NCBI GenBank assembly: GCA_026225435.1
Contig: JAMFST010000490.1
Coordinates: 1-7,086 of the forward strand
Direction: 5' to 3'
DNA: 7,086 bases
From: Labilithrix luteola
Lineage (GTDB): Bacteria > Myxococcota_A > Polyangia > Polyangiales > Polyangiaceae
This document shows, in pieces, positions 1 through 6,579 of the stretch. The notes below the pieces were generated by a model that worked only from the letters and a program-made list of their open reading frames with translations, was not told the origin of the DNA and did not search any database. The position numbers and the translations under genes were made by a program. Numbering within the stretch: position 1 is the first letter of the stretch; each line of letters opens with the position of its first letter.

Positions 1-1
1 G

Positions 2-169
2 ATCTCGGTGACGACGGGGGGCGCGCCCATCGGCGCACCGCGCCCGCTCGATCACAACCGCTACTGCTTCGCCCAGGGGCACGCGCTCCTGGTGGTCGAG
101 ACCACGGAGCGACTCGCGCCGCGTTGCACCCACGTCGTCGGGCTCGCCGTCTATCCGAAGGGGGATTGA
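2..169 (+). CDS. C-terminal fragment of an unrecognised protein (5' end outside window)
   Basis: The frame is open from the left edge and ends at TGA 167-169, giving the last 55 residues of a protein that starts outside the window. The piece reads as a compact globular C-terminus: a Gly/Pro-rich stretch (GGAPIGAPRP), then DHNRYCFAQGHALLVVE, then a terminal beta-like segment (HVVGLAVYP). It has two Cys residues and no membrane segment. I do not recognise a family, and a fragment this short does not allow a function. It is called coding because its codon use matches the neighbours (G/C in most third positions) and because its stop lies just 2 bases before the ATG of the metallophosphoesterase gene, a spacing typical of cotranscribed genes. 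Confidence 0.6.
   Translation: MSVTTGGAPIGAPRPLDHNRYCFAQGHALLVVETTERLAPRCTHVVGLAVYPKGD
158..164 (+). promoter_or_regulatory. Ribosome binding site of the metallophosphoesterase gene
   Basis: AAGGGGG lies 7 bases before the ATG at 172 and inside the last codons of the upstream gene. It decides the start: the alternative TTG at 124 in the same frame would overlap the upstream gene by 46 bases and would add an Arg-rich leader (MHPRRRARR) that does not fit the family. Confidence 0.55.
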
Positions 170-171
170 AG

Positions 172-1170
172 ATGTCACGCTTCTCCGATGCGCTCGCGGC
201 CAAGGTCGGTATCACGGCGTTCCAGCAGGCGGGGGCCGACGTCTCGCTGACGTGGAACCCGGCCGTGACCGGGCCGATCCTCGACGAGGTCACGCTGGTG
301 GTGCTGCCGGACTTTCACCTCGCCAGCGGTGGTGCGGGAGACATCTTCCGCGGCAACCAGGCCCAGGGGGCAGGGAAGCTGAAGGCGCTGCTCCAGGCGA
401 TCCTCGACCTCGCGCCGAGCTTCCCCGAGCTGGTCGTCGTTCACCTCGGCGATCTGTACGACGTGTGGCGCGCGTACCCGGCGTACAGCACGCACCCGAC
501 GAGCGACTACACGACCATCGAGCGCCCTTACAGCGAGGAGCTCGGCCTGCTCACCGAGCAGCTGGAGGCGCGGGTCTGCATCGGCAATCACGACGGCGGC
601 CTCGCGCTGTACCCGCCCGCGTGGGCGCGCAACGGTGACGGCACGGTCAATGGCCAGCTGGCCTACGGGCACCTGCTCGCGGGGAACAAGCTGCTGGCGT
701 TCCATGGCCACCAGGAGGACACGCTCGCCCAGGCGCTGGCGGCGACCGGTGGAAGCGACTCCGTGCGCTTCGCGACCGAGGTGGCGCGCCTTTCGAACCC
801 CGTCAGCATGGCGATCCAGCAGTCGATCGATCTCACGATCGACGTCTTCGGCGACACGCCGATGGCGCTGACCGATCTGCTCGGGGCGATGTGGCCGGCG
901 ACCGATCCGCCGGCCGACGCGCACGGGTTCCAATCGCCGCGCTGGTGCGATCGCGGAGGTCGCCCCACGCTGCAGTCGCTGGTGCAGGCGCTCCCGTTCG
1001 CCTCCGGGCTGCGCATGGCCATCGTCGGGCACAGCCACCGCGCCGGCATCTCCGCGATTCATCTCGGCGGGCGGCTCGTGCCTCTGGTGGACGTGGGGTC
1101 CTGGGTCTGGGACCGCTCGCAGTTCGCCATCGCCTGCGAGGGGGAGCTCAAGCTCTGGCAGGTGACCTGA
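172..1170 (+). CDS. Calcineurin-like metallophosphoesterase
   Basis: A 332-residue protein with the full set of metal-binding motifs of the calcineurin-like phosphoesterase fold (PF00149): D-x-H at D47/H49 (PDFHL) after a hydrophobic strand, GDxxD at 93-97 (GDLYD), GNHD at 138-141, H178-G-H180, and GHSH at 286-289. Expected ligands of the two-metal site are D47, H49, D94, N139, H178, H287 and H289. Such enzymes hydrolyse phosphomonoesters, phosphodiesters or pyrophosphates, usually with Mn2+ or Fe/Zn. The GDLYDVW block recalls the GDLFD.W block of LpxH (UDP-2,3-diacylglucosamine hydrolase). However, the protein is much longer than LpxH (about 240 residues) and has GNHD instead of GNRD, so LpxH activity is not claimed. 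About 105 residues (181-285), largely helical in appearance, separate the HGH and GHSH motifs and probably form a cap or lid. No signal peptide or membrane segment is seen, so it is probably cytoplasmic. The substrate is unknown. It follows an unknown gene by 2 bases and its end overlaps the convergent dehydrogenase by 23 bases. Confidence 0.9.
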   Translation: MSRFSDALAAKVGITAFQQAGADVSLTWNPAVTGPILDEVTLVVLPDFHLASGGAGDIFRGNQAQGAGKLKALLQAILDLAPSFPELVVVHLGDLYDVWRAYPAYSTHPTSDYTTIERPYSEELGLLTEQLEARVCIGNHDGGLALYPPAWARNGDGTVNGQLAYGHLLAGNKLLAFHGHQEDTLAQALAATGGSDSVRFATEVARLSNPVSMAIQQSIDLTIDVFGDTPMALTDLLGAMWPATDPPADAHGFQSPRWCDRGGRPTLQSLVQALPFASGLRMAIVGHSHRAGISAIHLGGRLVPLVDVGSWVWDRSQFAIACEGELKLWQVT

Positions 1171-2083
1171 GCGCGGGCAGGGAGACCTTCGCCAGGAAGG
1201 CGCGGGTCTCGGTCACCACGCGGTCCTGGAACGCCGGGTCGCGCACCTCGTCGGAGCCGAGCATCGGCTGGCCCCTCTCGTCGTAGTACACGCCGGTCGC
1301 GCCCGACGTATCGAGGAGGATCCTGGCGATCACGCGGCCTGCGCGCTTCGGCGTGCTCAGCACCTTGATGAAGGGCATGAGCAGCGGCACGAGGAGCGGA
1401 ACCAGGTAGCTGGAGAGGAAGCGGGCGATGGCGCCGGCGTCGCGTCCGAGCGCCGTCGCCGGGTTCACCCCTGGCTCGACGGCGTTGACGCGCAGCCGCG
1501 GGAGCTCACGGGCGAACGCCAGCGCCGCGGCGAGCGTGGCTTGCTTGGTGGTGGCGTAGGCGTCTGCGCCCGGTTGCTTGGAGCCACCAGGGACCCACTC
1601 GCCACGCGCGCTCGCCTCCGCCGAGCGGTAGCGGCCGCCGCGGACGCCGAAGGTCTTGGCCGGCTTGTGCTCGGGGTTCTCCACCGCCGATGCCACGAAG
1701 AGGACGTTGGCGCCGTCGGGGAGATGCGGCGCGAGCGCCTCGGTGAGGGCGAACGGCCCCAGGTGGTTCGTCGCGAACGACATGTCCCAGCCGAGCGCAT
1801 TGCGGGTCGCGCGCATCTGCATGATGCCCGCGTTGTTGAGGAGGCCAGCGATCGGCAGCTGCAGCGCGACGATCTCCGCCGCCGCGCGCCGCACGCTCGC
1901 CGGGTCGGACAGGTCGCACATGACCGAGACGGCGTGCTGGCGTCGTCGCTCGAGCAGCTTCTGCAGCTCGTCCAGCTTGCCGCGGTCGCGCCCGACGAGG
2001 ACGACGGTGCCGTGCCTGGCCAGCTCGAGTGTCGCCGCGCGCCCGATGCCGGAGGTGGGGCCGGTGATGATGAACGCCTTCAT
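1148..2083 (-). CDS. Short-chain dehydrogenase/reductase (SDR), retinol-dehydrogenase-like type
   Basis: A 311-residue NAD(P)-dependent oxidoreductase with a Rossmann fold. Visible motifs are the nucleotide-binding TGPTSGIG at 7-14, an acidic CDL at 56-58 contacting adenine, NNAG at 83-86, the structural Asn in TNHLG (N106), a likely catalytic Ser in VASA (S132), catalytic Tyr and Lys in YATTK (Y176, K180), and PG at 204-205. The Arg in VGRD (R32), just after the second strand, favours NADP(H) over NAD(H); this is inferred from known SDR rules. The gap between S132 and Y176 (43 residues) is longer than the classical 12 or so and resembles the extended loop of retinol dehydrogenase and protochlorophyllide reductase relatives. 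A hydrophobic segment with Pro repeats (222-242) may line the substrate pocket or touch the membrane. The start ATG at 2083 puts the Rossmann motif at the usual place, with a weak GGTGAG 4 bases upstream; an in-frame GTG at 2092 is an alternative. It is divergent from a LysR gene that probably regulates it. The substrate is unknown, probably an aldehyde, ketone or alcohol. Confidence 0.9.
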   Translation of the reverse strand: MKAFIITGPTSGIGRAATLELARHGTVVLVGRDRGKLDELQKLLERRRQHAVSVMCDLSDPASVRRAAAEIVALQLPIAGLLNNAGIMQMRATRNALGWDMSFATNHLGPFALTEALAPHLPDGANVLFVASAVENPEHKPAKTFGVRGGRYRSAEASARGEWVPGGSKQPGADAYATTKQATLAAALAFARELPRLRVNAVEPGVNPATALGRDAGAIARFLSSYLVPLLVPLLMPFIKVLSTPKRAGRVIARILLDTSGATGVYYDERGQPMLGSDEVRDPAFQDRVVTETRAFLAKVSLPALRSPARA

Positions 2084-2131
2084 ACCGCTCACCGTACGTC
2101 GTCCGGGGTACGATTCGACTTGATAGCCATC
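2084..2131. promoter_or_regulatory. Divergent promoter/operator region between SDR and LysR genes
   Basis: These 48 bases must hold the start signals of both divergent genes. An interrupted inverted repeat, CGTAC (2093-2097), 10 bases, GTACG (2108-2112), sits in the middle and is a reasonable operator for a dimeric regulator. No symmetric T-N11-A LysR box is present; the only such pairing (T2120, A2132) has no dyad. No clear -35/-10 pair could be named for either direction. The stretch 2113-2130 is the most AT-rich part. If the regulator follows its family's habit, it represses itself and, with an inducer, activates the SDR gene from this site. Confidence 0.4.
2093..2112. repeat. Interrupted inverted repeat CGTAC-N10-GTACG, candidate LysR operator
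   Basis: Two perfect 5-base arms, CGTAC and GTACG, flank a 10-base spacer whose central four bases before the right half (2100-2101 with 2104-2105) can also pair. The arm centres are 15 bases apart, somewhat more than one helical turn and a half. The site lies 10 bases upstream of the SDR start and 20 bases upstream of the LysR start. Its position, rather than its strength, is the main argument; a 5-base arm can occur by chance. Confidence 0.35.
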
Positions 2132-3079
2132 ATGTCGAACATCAGCGACAGTTATGTTCGCGACCTCGACCTGAACCTCCTCCGGGTGTTCGTGGTGGTC
2201 GCCGAGGAGGCGAGCCTCACCCGCGCGGCGGCGCGCCTGTACGTCACCCAGCCGGCCATCAGCAGCTCCATCCGGCGGCTCTCGTCGTTCCTCGGCGCCG
2301 AGCTCTTCACCCGCCAGGGGCACGGGCTGGTGCTGACGGCGCGCGGGGTGGCCTTGCTCGCCGCCGCGAACCTGCACCTGCGCGAGCTGGTGGCCGCAGC
2401 CATGGACGTGCCCTCGTTCGACCCAGCGCAGTCGACCGCGACGGTGCGCCTGGGGCTCGGCGGCGCCCTGGACGCGGTGCTCTTGCCCACGCTGCTCGCG
2501 CGCGTGCGGGCGGCGGCTCCGCGGATGCAGCTGGTGGTGCTGCAGGTCCAGTTCCGCAACGTCGAGCGGATGCTCCTGTCGGGCACCATCGACTTCGCGG
2601 TGACCGTGGCCGACGACCTGCCCCGCTCGATCCTCCGCAAGACGATCGCGAGCCTTCGTACCGGCGGCTCCGGCTTCGTCTGTCTCTACGATCCGCGCTT
2701 CCTCGAGCTCCGGCGCCCGCTGACCGAGGCGACTTACTTCGCGCAGGAGCACGTGGCCGTCTCCTACGCCGGGGACACGCGCGGCATCGTCGAGGACTCG
2801 CTCGGGAAGAAGCGGACGGTGCGCGTGTCGGTCCCGGCGTTCGGCTACATCCCGGACCTGGTCGACGGGTCGGACCTGGTGGCGACCGTGCCGCAGCTCT
2901 TCGCCGCGCACGTGATGCGGACGCGCCCCCACCTGCGCGCGGCGCCGCTCCCGTTCCACCTCACGGGCCCGGATCTGGAGCTTCTGTGGTCGCGGGTCAC
3001 CGAGAACGATGCGCCGACGCAGTTCGTCCGCGACCTGGTCGTCGAGCTGGCGGCGGGGCTCGTGGCGCCTCCACGCTAG
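2132..3079 (+). CDS. LysR-type transcriptional regulator (NodD/NahR/LeuO-like subgroup)
   Basis: A 315-residue protein of typical LysR length. It opens with DLNLLRVFVVVAEEASLTRAA (13-33), the hallmark of the N-terminal winged helix-turn-helix. This is followed by the recognition-helix block VTQPAISSSIRRL (38-50), then LGAELFTRQGHGLVLTARG (54-72), which ends the DNA-binding domain, and a linker helix. Residues about 104-310 form the periplasmic-binding-protein-like effector domain (VRLGLGGALDAVLLPTLLARV, then DFAVTV at 154-159). Near the C-terminus LLWSRVTENDAPTQFVRDLV (284-303) resembles the WH-R-DP-WLR signature of the NodD/NahR/LeuO branch, whose members often sense aromatic or other small organic inducers. 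ATG 2132 is chosen because it gives the usual short leader before DLNLL. No good Shine-Dalgarno precedes it; TTG at 2120 is the only near alternative start. It acts in the cytoplasm as a dimer or tetramer on the adjacent 48-base region, and the divergent SDR gene is the likely target. The inducer is unknown. Confidence 0.92.
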   Translation: MSNISDSYVRDLDLNLLRVFVVVAEEASLTRAAARLYVTQPAISSSIRRLSSFLGAELFTRQGHGLVLTARGVALLAAANLHLRELVAAAMDVPSFDPAQSTATVRLGLGGALDAVLLPTLLARVRAAAPRMQLVVLQVQFRNVERMLLSGTIDFAVTVADDLPRSILRKTIASLRTGGSGFVCLYDPRFLELRRPLTEATYFAQEHVAVSYAGDTRGIVEDSLGKKRTVRVSVPAFGYIPDLVDGSDLVATVPQLFAAHVMRTRPHLRAAPLPFHLTGPDLELLWSRVTENDAPTQFVRDLVVELAAGLVAPPR

Positions 3080-3083
3080 AAGA

Positions 3084-3118
3084 CGCGCCGCTGAGCGCGA
3101 TTGCGGACGGCGCCGTCC
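3084..3118. terminator. Two hairpin-forming sequences between convergent genes, possible bidirectional terminator
   Basis: The 56-base gap between the LysR stop (3079) and the end of the convergent TPR gene (3136) contains CGCGC (3084-3088), 6 bases, GCGCG (3095-3099). Six bases further on is a perfect 14-base palindrome, GGACGGCGCCGTCC (3105-3118), which could fold as a 5-pair stem with a GCGC loop. Both are GC-rich, and neither is followed by a run of T on either strand, so an ordinary intrinsic terminator is not shown. They may still slow or stop polymerase arriving from both sides, or termination may depend on Rho. Confidence 0.35.
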
Positions 3119-3135
3119 CGAGTTCGACCTGGACG

Positions 3136-6100
3136 TCAGCGCTTGACCAGCGGGCCGTAGATCTCGAACCAGCTCGCGTACGAGCGCAGCGCCGGATCGT
3201 GGCGCGCGGCGAGCTGGGCCGAGGTGGTCTCGATTCGCTTCGGCAGATCCGGGATCAGCGGCGAGCCGAGCGACACGGTGAGCTCGGCGGCCAGCCAGAG
3301 GACGTCGAGCTCCTCGCGGTCGACGGGCGTGGCGACGCTGGTGCCGTCTCGGCCGCCGCGCGTGCGCAGATCGTCGGAGCGAGCGATGGCCTTGCCGAGC
3401 CAGTCGCGCGCGGCGGCGACGTCGTGGCGCTGCCCGGCGTTGATCGCCAGCTGCGCTTCGGCCAGCATCTGCTCGCGGGCGATCTCGGCGCGGTCGGTCT
3501 CGCTACGCTTCTCCTCGAGGATGGCGCGCCGGGCCTGGATGGACCTTGCCTCGGTGTCCAGATGTCCGAGCTCGCGCTCGGCGTTGGCGCGCAGGCCGCT
3601 GGTGATGAGGCGGTAGGCGCGGGCCACGTGCTCGTCGGTGGCGTGTGCCCAGTGGAGCGCGGAGAGCGTCGCCGGGTTGGCCAGCCGTTGATCGACGTAG
3701 TCGAGGTCGGCCAGCGCGTGAGCCGGCTCGTTCGCGCCGATGGCCGCCGCGGCGCGGGAGACCCGCACCACCACCCGGTTGCGCTCGCCGAGGGGACCTT
3801 GCTCCGCGTCGAGGAGCGGGATCTCGCGGTCGTAGAGCCCGAGCGCCTGGGCAAAATGTCCGGCGGCGAGGTGATCGACCGCCGCCCAGTCAAGTGCCAG
3901 GAGCCGGTAACCGGCCAGACGCGGGTTGCGCGCGATCATCGCCAGCGCGGCGTCCCCTGCGACGGCCGCCTCCTGCTCGCGCCCCACGTGGAGGAGCGCC
4001 TGCGCCTTGGACAGGAGGACGTCGAGCCCTTCGCTGTCGTCGCTGTACGGCAGCTTGTCGCGCTCCAGCAGGTAGCCGAGCGCGATGCGGTAGTTGCCGA
4101 CGTCGGTGTGCAGCAGCCCGAGCTCGCCCAGGATCATCGCGCGAAAGCGCGGGTTGTCGCCCATCAGCTCGAGGGCGATCAGGTAGTGCGTGTTCGCCCG
4201 CTCGGCGGTGTCGAGCTCGCCGGTCTGCAGGAACTCCTCGTGCAGCAGCGCGCCGAGGAGCGCCTGGCCGGTGCGCTCTTCCTTGAGCTCGGACCACGAC
4301 GCGTCGAGCGCCCGCAACGCCGTCGCCGCCGCCCGGGCGTGCTCGTCCCCCTGCAAGGTCGGGAGCTGCCGCGCGAGCAGGTATGCCTTGGCGAAGCTCG
4401 CGCGCGCCGGCGGCACGCCCGGCTTGAGAAACTCCGCCTCGATCGCCTCGGGGCGCTCCTTCAACAGCCGCCCCATGTCGACGGTGCCGACGACCGCCTC
4501 GTACGATCCGGTCTGCTCGGTCACCGCGCGGAAGTCGCGGCGCGCCTCCTCGAATTCTTTCGCCGACGAGTGCTCGTAGGCGCGCGCCAGGATCAGCCGC
4601 TCGTAGACGTCCTCCACCTCGCCCCGCTCGTGCGTGCCGCGCTTCACGTCCTGGATGTCGCGCTGCACCAGGGCGTCGAGCACGTCGTCGGCGTCGACGT
4701 CGTCGGCGCGCTGCACCGCATCGACGATGAGCGCACGGCGACGACCGGGGCGGGTCTGCGCTCCGTACAGGCCGAGCAGCGCCTGCGCGACCGCGGGGGG
4801 CGCCTTGTCGTCGCGGATGGCCAGCACCGCTCGCTTGAGATCGAGGGCGAAGGTCAGCTCCGGATCGTTCGCCGCCGCCCTCTCGTGCACCAGCCGGGCG
4901 TCGGCCTCGGCGTAGGGGAGGCCGCGGACCATCGCCCGCACGGTGGCCTGCGCGTAGTGCAGCTTCTCGTCCGGGCGCAGGCCGGGGCTGGCGGTGAGCT
5001 TGCGGCCGAGCGCGATGAGCGCCTCGCGGTCGTCCATCTGGCGGTAGAAGCCGTCGGCCTGCTGGTAGTAGGCCTCCACGATCGGCACCGGGGTCTTCGC
5101 GTCCACGCTGACCGCCTCGAGCTCGCTCCGTGCCCGCTTCTTGTCGCCGGTGACGTCGAAGATCTCGCTGCGCGCGAGGTGCGCGAGGTCCTCGGCGATC
5201 GACCCCTCCTTGAAGTGGGTCACCTTCTCGTCGAGCTTGTCGAGGCGAACGCGCGCTTCCTTGACGAAGCCTTCCATCAGGCGCCCTTGCTCCTGCTTGC
5301 GCTCCGCCTGCCGCTGCTCGATGAGCATCATCAGCGGCAGCTCGAGCCCTTCGACGGAGGCGTCGCCGAGCTGGTCGAGCTGGTCGGCGTAGTAGTGCGC
5401 GGCGATGAACTCCTCGCGCTCCAGGTGCACCAGCGACAGCGCGAGCAGGCTATGGCGCCGCCCGCCTGGGCTCGTTTCGCGCGTGGTCTCGCGCGTGAGG
5501 CGCCGGCTGGTGAGCAGCTGCTCCTGCACCCGCGTGTCCGCGTCGTCGATGGCGTTGATCAGCGTCTCCATCGACCAGTCGGCCGGCACCTCGCCGTCGA
5601 GCGGCAGCGAGTAGAGATCGAGGCTGGCGTCCTGCGAGCAGGTGGCGATCAGCCGATCGGCCGCCGGGGCAGGGTACTCGCAGTTCCAGGACGTCTCGGT
5701 GAGCTGCTCGGGGGGACCGGCCACCGGCGCGCCTCCGGCGAAGGAGAGCGGCACGCGGAAGAGGACGCCGTGATCGCTGGCGTCGACGGTGCCGTCCTTG
5801 TTCGTGTCGGTGAAGAACTGCACCACGTAGAGCGAGCGGCCGTCGCGGGCGAAGGTCGGCTGCCCCGTCTGCCCGGGCAGCTGCAGCGCGATCTTCGTCG
5901 GCGTGGCCGTCGCTGCCGCGGGGCCGAGCGGGCTCACCTCCAGCGTCGGCGACGCGTGCGCCGCGAAGGCCGGGCCGACGCTCGTCGCCGTGCGTGTCAC
6001 CGGCACGTAGACCAGCCAGTGGCCGTCGGGGGAGATGGCCGGGCTCGTCATGTTGCGCTCGACGATCAGGCGCGACGAGAGCGTGGAGCCGGTGGTCACC

Positions 6101-6579
6101 TCGAGCACGCGCAGATCGGCGTGGGTCGACTGGCGGCTGACGAGGGCGATACGCTGGCTGTCGATCCACTCCGCCTGCAGCGCGGCGGCGTCGCCGGCGA
6201 GGCAGGTGCGGTGGTCGCCGGCCGGGAGCTGACGGACGCACAGCTGGCCGGAGGCGCTCTCCCGGAACGAGATGTACAGGAGCGCGCGACCGTCGGGGCT
6301 CACCCGCGGCCAGGTGACGTCGGCGCCGTCGTCGAAGAGCTGCTTCTCGTGCCCGTCGTTCAGGTCCTGGGCGAAGATCTGGTTGGTCGTGTCGCGGTTG
6401 GAGACGAAGTAGAGCGTCTTGCCGTCGCCGGCGAGCTGGCCGAGCAGATCGTCGGCCACGCCCACGGTGAGCCGGTGCGGGCGGTGGAGATCGTCGTCGT
6501 CGACGTTGTCCGCGCGGGCGGTCGCGGCGGCGAGCACCGTGGTGACGGCCACCGCCAGGACGCGGGCGAGCCTCAGCAC
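3136..6579 (-). CDS. Exported protein: six-bladed TolB-like (PD40) propeller plus large TPR-like array
   Basis: A 1147-residue protein from GTG 6579. Residues 1-23 are a signal peptide (Arg-containing start, hydrophobic core VLAVAVTTVLAAA, cleavage ATARA|DN), with no lipobox and no later membrane segment, so the mature protein is probably periplasmic or secreted. Residues about 46-330 carry six PD40/WD40-like units related to the TolB propeller: GDGKTLYFVSNRD (51-63), SPDGRALLYIS (94-104), a weaker unit near 135-165, SPDGHWLVYV (183-192), ARDGRSLYVV (244-253), and a degenerate unit near 300-327. An EF-hand-like loop (258-269) is inserted after the fifth. From about 376 to the C-terminus the chain is helical with TPR-like pairs, for example GELGLLHTDVGNYRIALGYLLE (from 818), LLSKAQALLHVGREQEAAVAGDAAL (856-880), and a unit at 890-925. 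Both parts are protein-interaction modules and no catalytic site is seen, so a scaffold or assembly role in the envelope is likely but unproven. TolB itself has an alpha/beta domain before its propeller and no TPR array, so this is not a TolB ortholog. The start overlaps the upstream gene by 7 bases and has a good ribosome site. Confidence 0.85.
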   Translation of the reverse strand: MLRLARVLAVAVTTVLAAATARADNVDDDDLHRPHRLTVGVADDLLGQLAGDGKTLYFVSNRDTTNQIFAQDLNDGHEKQLFDDGADVTWPRVSPDGRALLYISFRESASGQLCVRQLPAGDHRTCLAGDAAALQAEWIDSQRIALVSRQSTHADLRVLEVTTGSTLSSRLIVERNMTSPAISPDGHWLVYVPVTRTATSVGPAFAAHASPTLEVSPLGPAAATATPTKIALQLPGQTGQPTFARDGRSLYVVQFFTDTNKDGTVDASDHGVLFRVPLSFAGGAPVAGPPEQLTETSWNCEYPAPAADRLIATCSQDASLDLYSLPLDGEVPADWSMETLINAIDDADTRVQEQLLTSRRLTRETTRETSPGGRRHSLLALSLVHLEREEFIAAHYYADQLDQLGDASVEGLELPLMMLIEQRQAERKQEQGRLMEGFVKEARVRLDKLDEKVTHFKEGSIAEDLAHLARSEIFDVTGDKKRARSELEAVSVDAKTPVPIVEAYYQQADGFYRQMDDREALIALGRKLTASPGLRPDEKLHYAQATVRAMVRGLPYAEADARLVHERAAANDPELTFALDLKRAVLAIRDDKAPPAVAQALLGLYGAQTRPGRRRALIVDAVQRADDVDADDVLDALVQRDIQDVKRGTHERGEVEDVYERLILARAYEHSSAKEFEEARRDFRAVTEQTGSYEAVVGTVDMGRLLKERPEAIEAEFLKPGVPPARASFAKAYLLARQLPTLQGDEHARAAATALRALDASWSELKEERTGQALLGALLHEEFLQTGELDTAERANTHYLIALELMGDNPRFRAMILGELGLLHTDVGNYRIALGYLLERDKLPYSDDSEGLDVLLSKAQALLHVGREQEAAVAGDAALAMIARNPRLAGYRLLALDWAAVDHLAAGHFAQALGLYDREIPLLDAEQGPLGERNRVVVRVSRAAAAIGANEPAHALADLDYVDQRLANPATLSALHWAHATDEHVARAYRLITSGLRANAERELGHLDTEARSIQARRAILEEKRSETDRAEIAREQMLAEAQLAINAGQRHDVAAARDWLGKAIARSDDLRTRGGRDGTSVATPVDREELDVLWLAAELTVSLGSPLIPDLPKRIETTSAQLAARHDPALRSYASWFEIYGPLVKR
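4682..4708 (-). repeat. Short in-frame direct repeat encoding ADDVD-ADDVL
   Basis: ACGTCGTCGGCG occurs at 4682-4693 and again at 4697-4708, a 15-base period that keeps the frame. It encodes the acidic five-residue repeat ADDVD/ADDVL near residues 625-634 of the TPR region. It looks like a local duplication inside a loop or helix cap, and no function is claimed. Confidence 0.5.
5773..5808 (-). other. EF-hand-like calcium loop DTNKDGTVDASD within the propeller
   Basis: Residues 258-269 of the propeller-TPR protein match the 12-residue EF-hand loop: D1, N3, D5, G6, hydrophobic V8, D9, and D12 (dockerin-style Asp in place of the usual Glu). The loop lies between the fifth blade's strand (RSLYVVQFF) and the next strand (GVLFRVPLSF), with no flanking EF-type helices. 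It therefore probably acts as a calcium-binding blade loop rather than a paired EF-hand. Confidence 0.6.
6511..6579 (-). other. Sec signal peptide of the propeller-TPR protein
   Basis: Residues 1-23 have Arg3 and Arg6 in the n-region, a Val/Ala/Leu core, and A-R-A at positions -3 to -1 before an acidic mature start (DNVDDDD). The match to the signal peptidase I rule supports the GTG at 6579 as the real start, even though the frame stays open further upstream to 7065. Confidence 0.75.

Noticed and set aside
124..171. Earlier TTG start for the metallophosphoesterase
   Set aside because: It would overlap the upstream coding region by 46 bases and has no ribosome site. ATG 172 has AAGGGGG at 7-base spacing.
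175..1062. 295-codon minus-strand frame opposite the metallophosphoesterase
   Set aside because: Arg-rich antisense shadow. The plus strand carries all five metallophosphoesterase motifs.
1541..2131. Upstream extension of the LysR frame on the plus strand, antisense to the SDR
   Set aside because: LysR proteins begin a few residues before DLNLL. The extra 197 residues are low-complexity and oppose the SDR gene.
2120..2132. T-N11-A pair as a classical LysR box
   Set aside because: It has no dyad symmetry and overlaps the start codon, so it is most likely chance.
2084..2959. Upstream extension of the SDR frame on the minus strand, antisense to LysR
   Set aside because: The extension is Arg/His/Gln-rich and lies over the clear LysR gene. 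The Rossmann motif places the real start at 2083.
6491..6502. TCG trinucleotide run as a phase-variable repeat
   Set aside because: Four units only, encoding the acidic DDDD of the mature N-terminus. A change in unit number would not shift the frame.
3136..6579. Naming the large gene tolB
   Set aside because: It lacks TolB's N-terminal alpha/beta domain, is over twice TolB's length, has a TPR array, and no pal, tolA, tolQ or tolR gene is present in the window.
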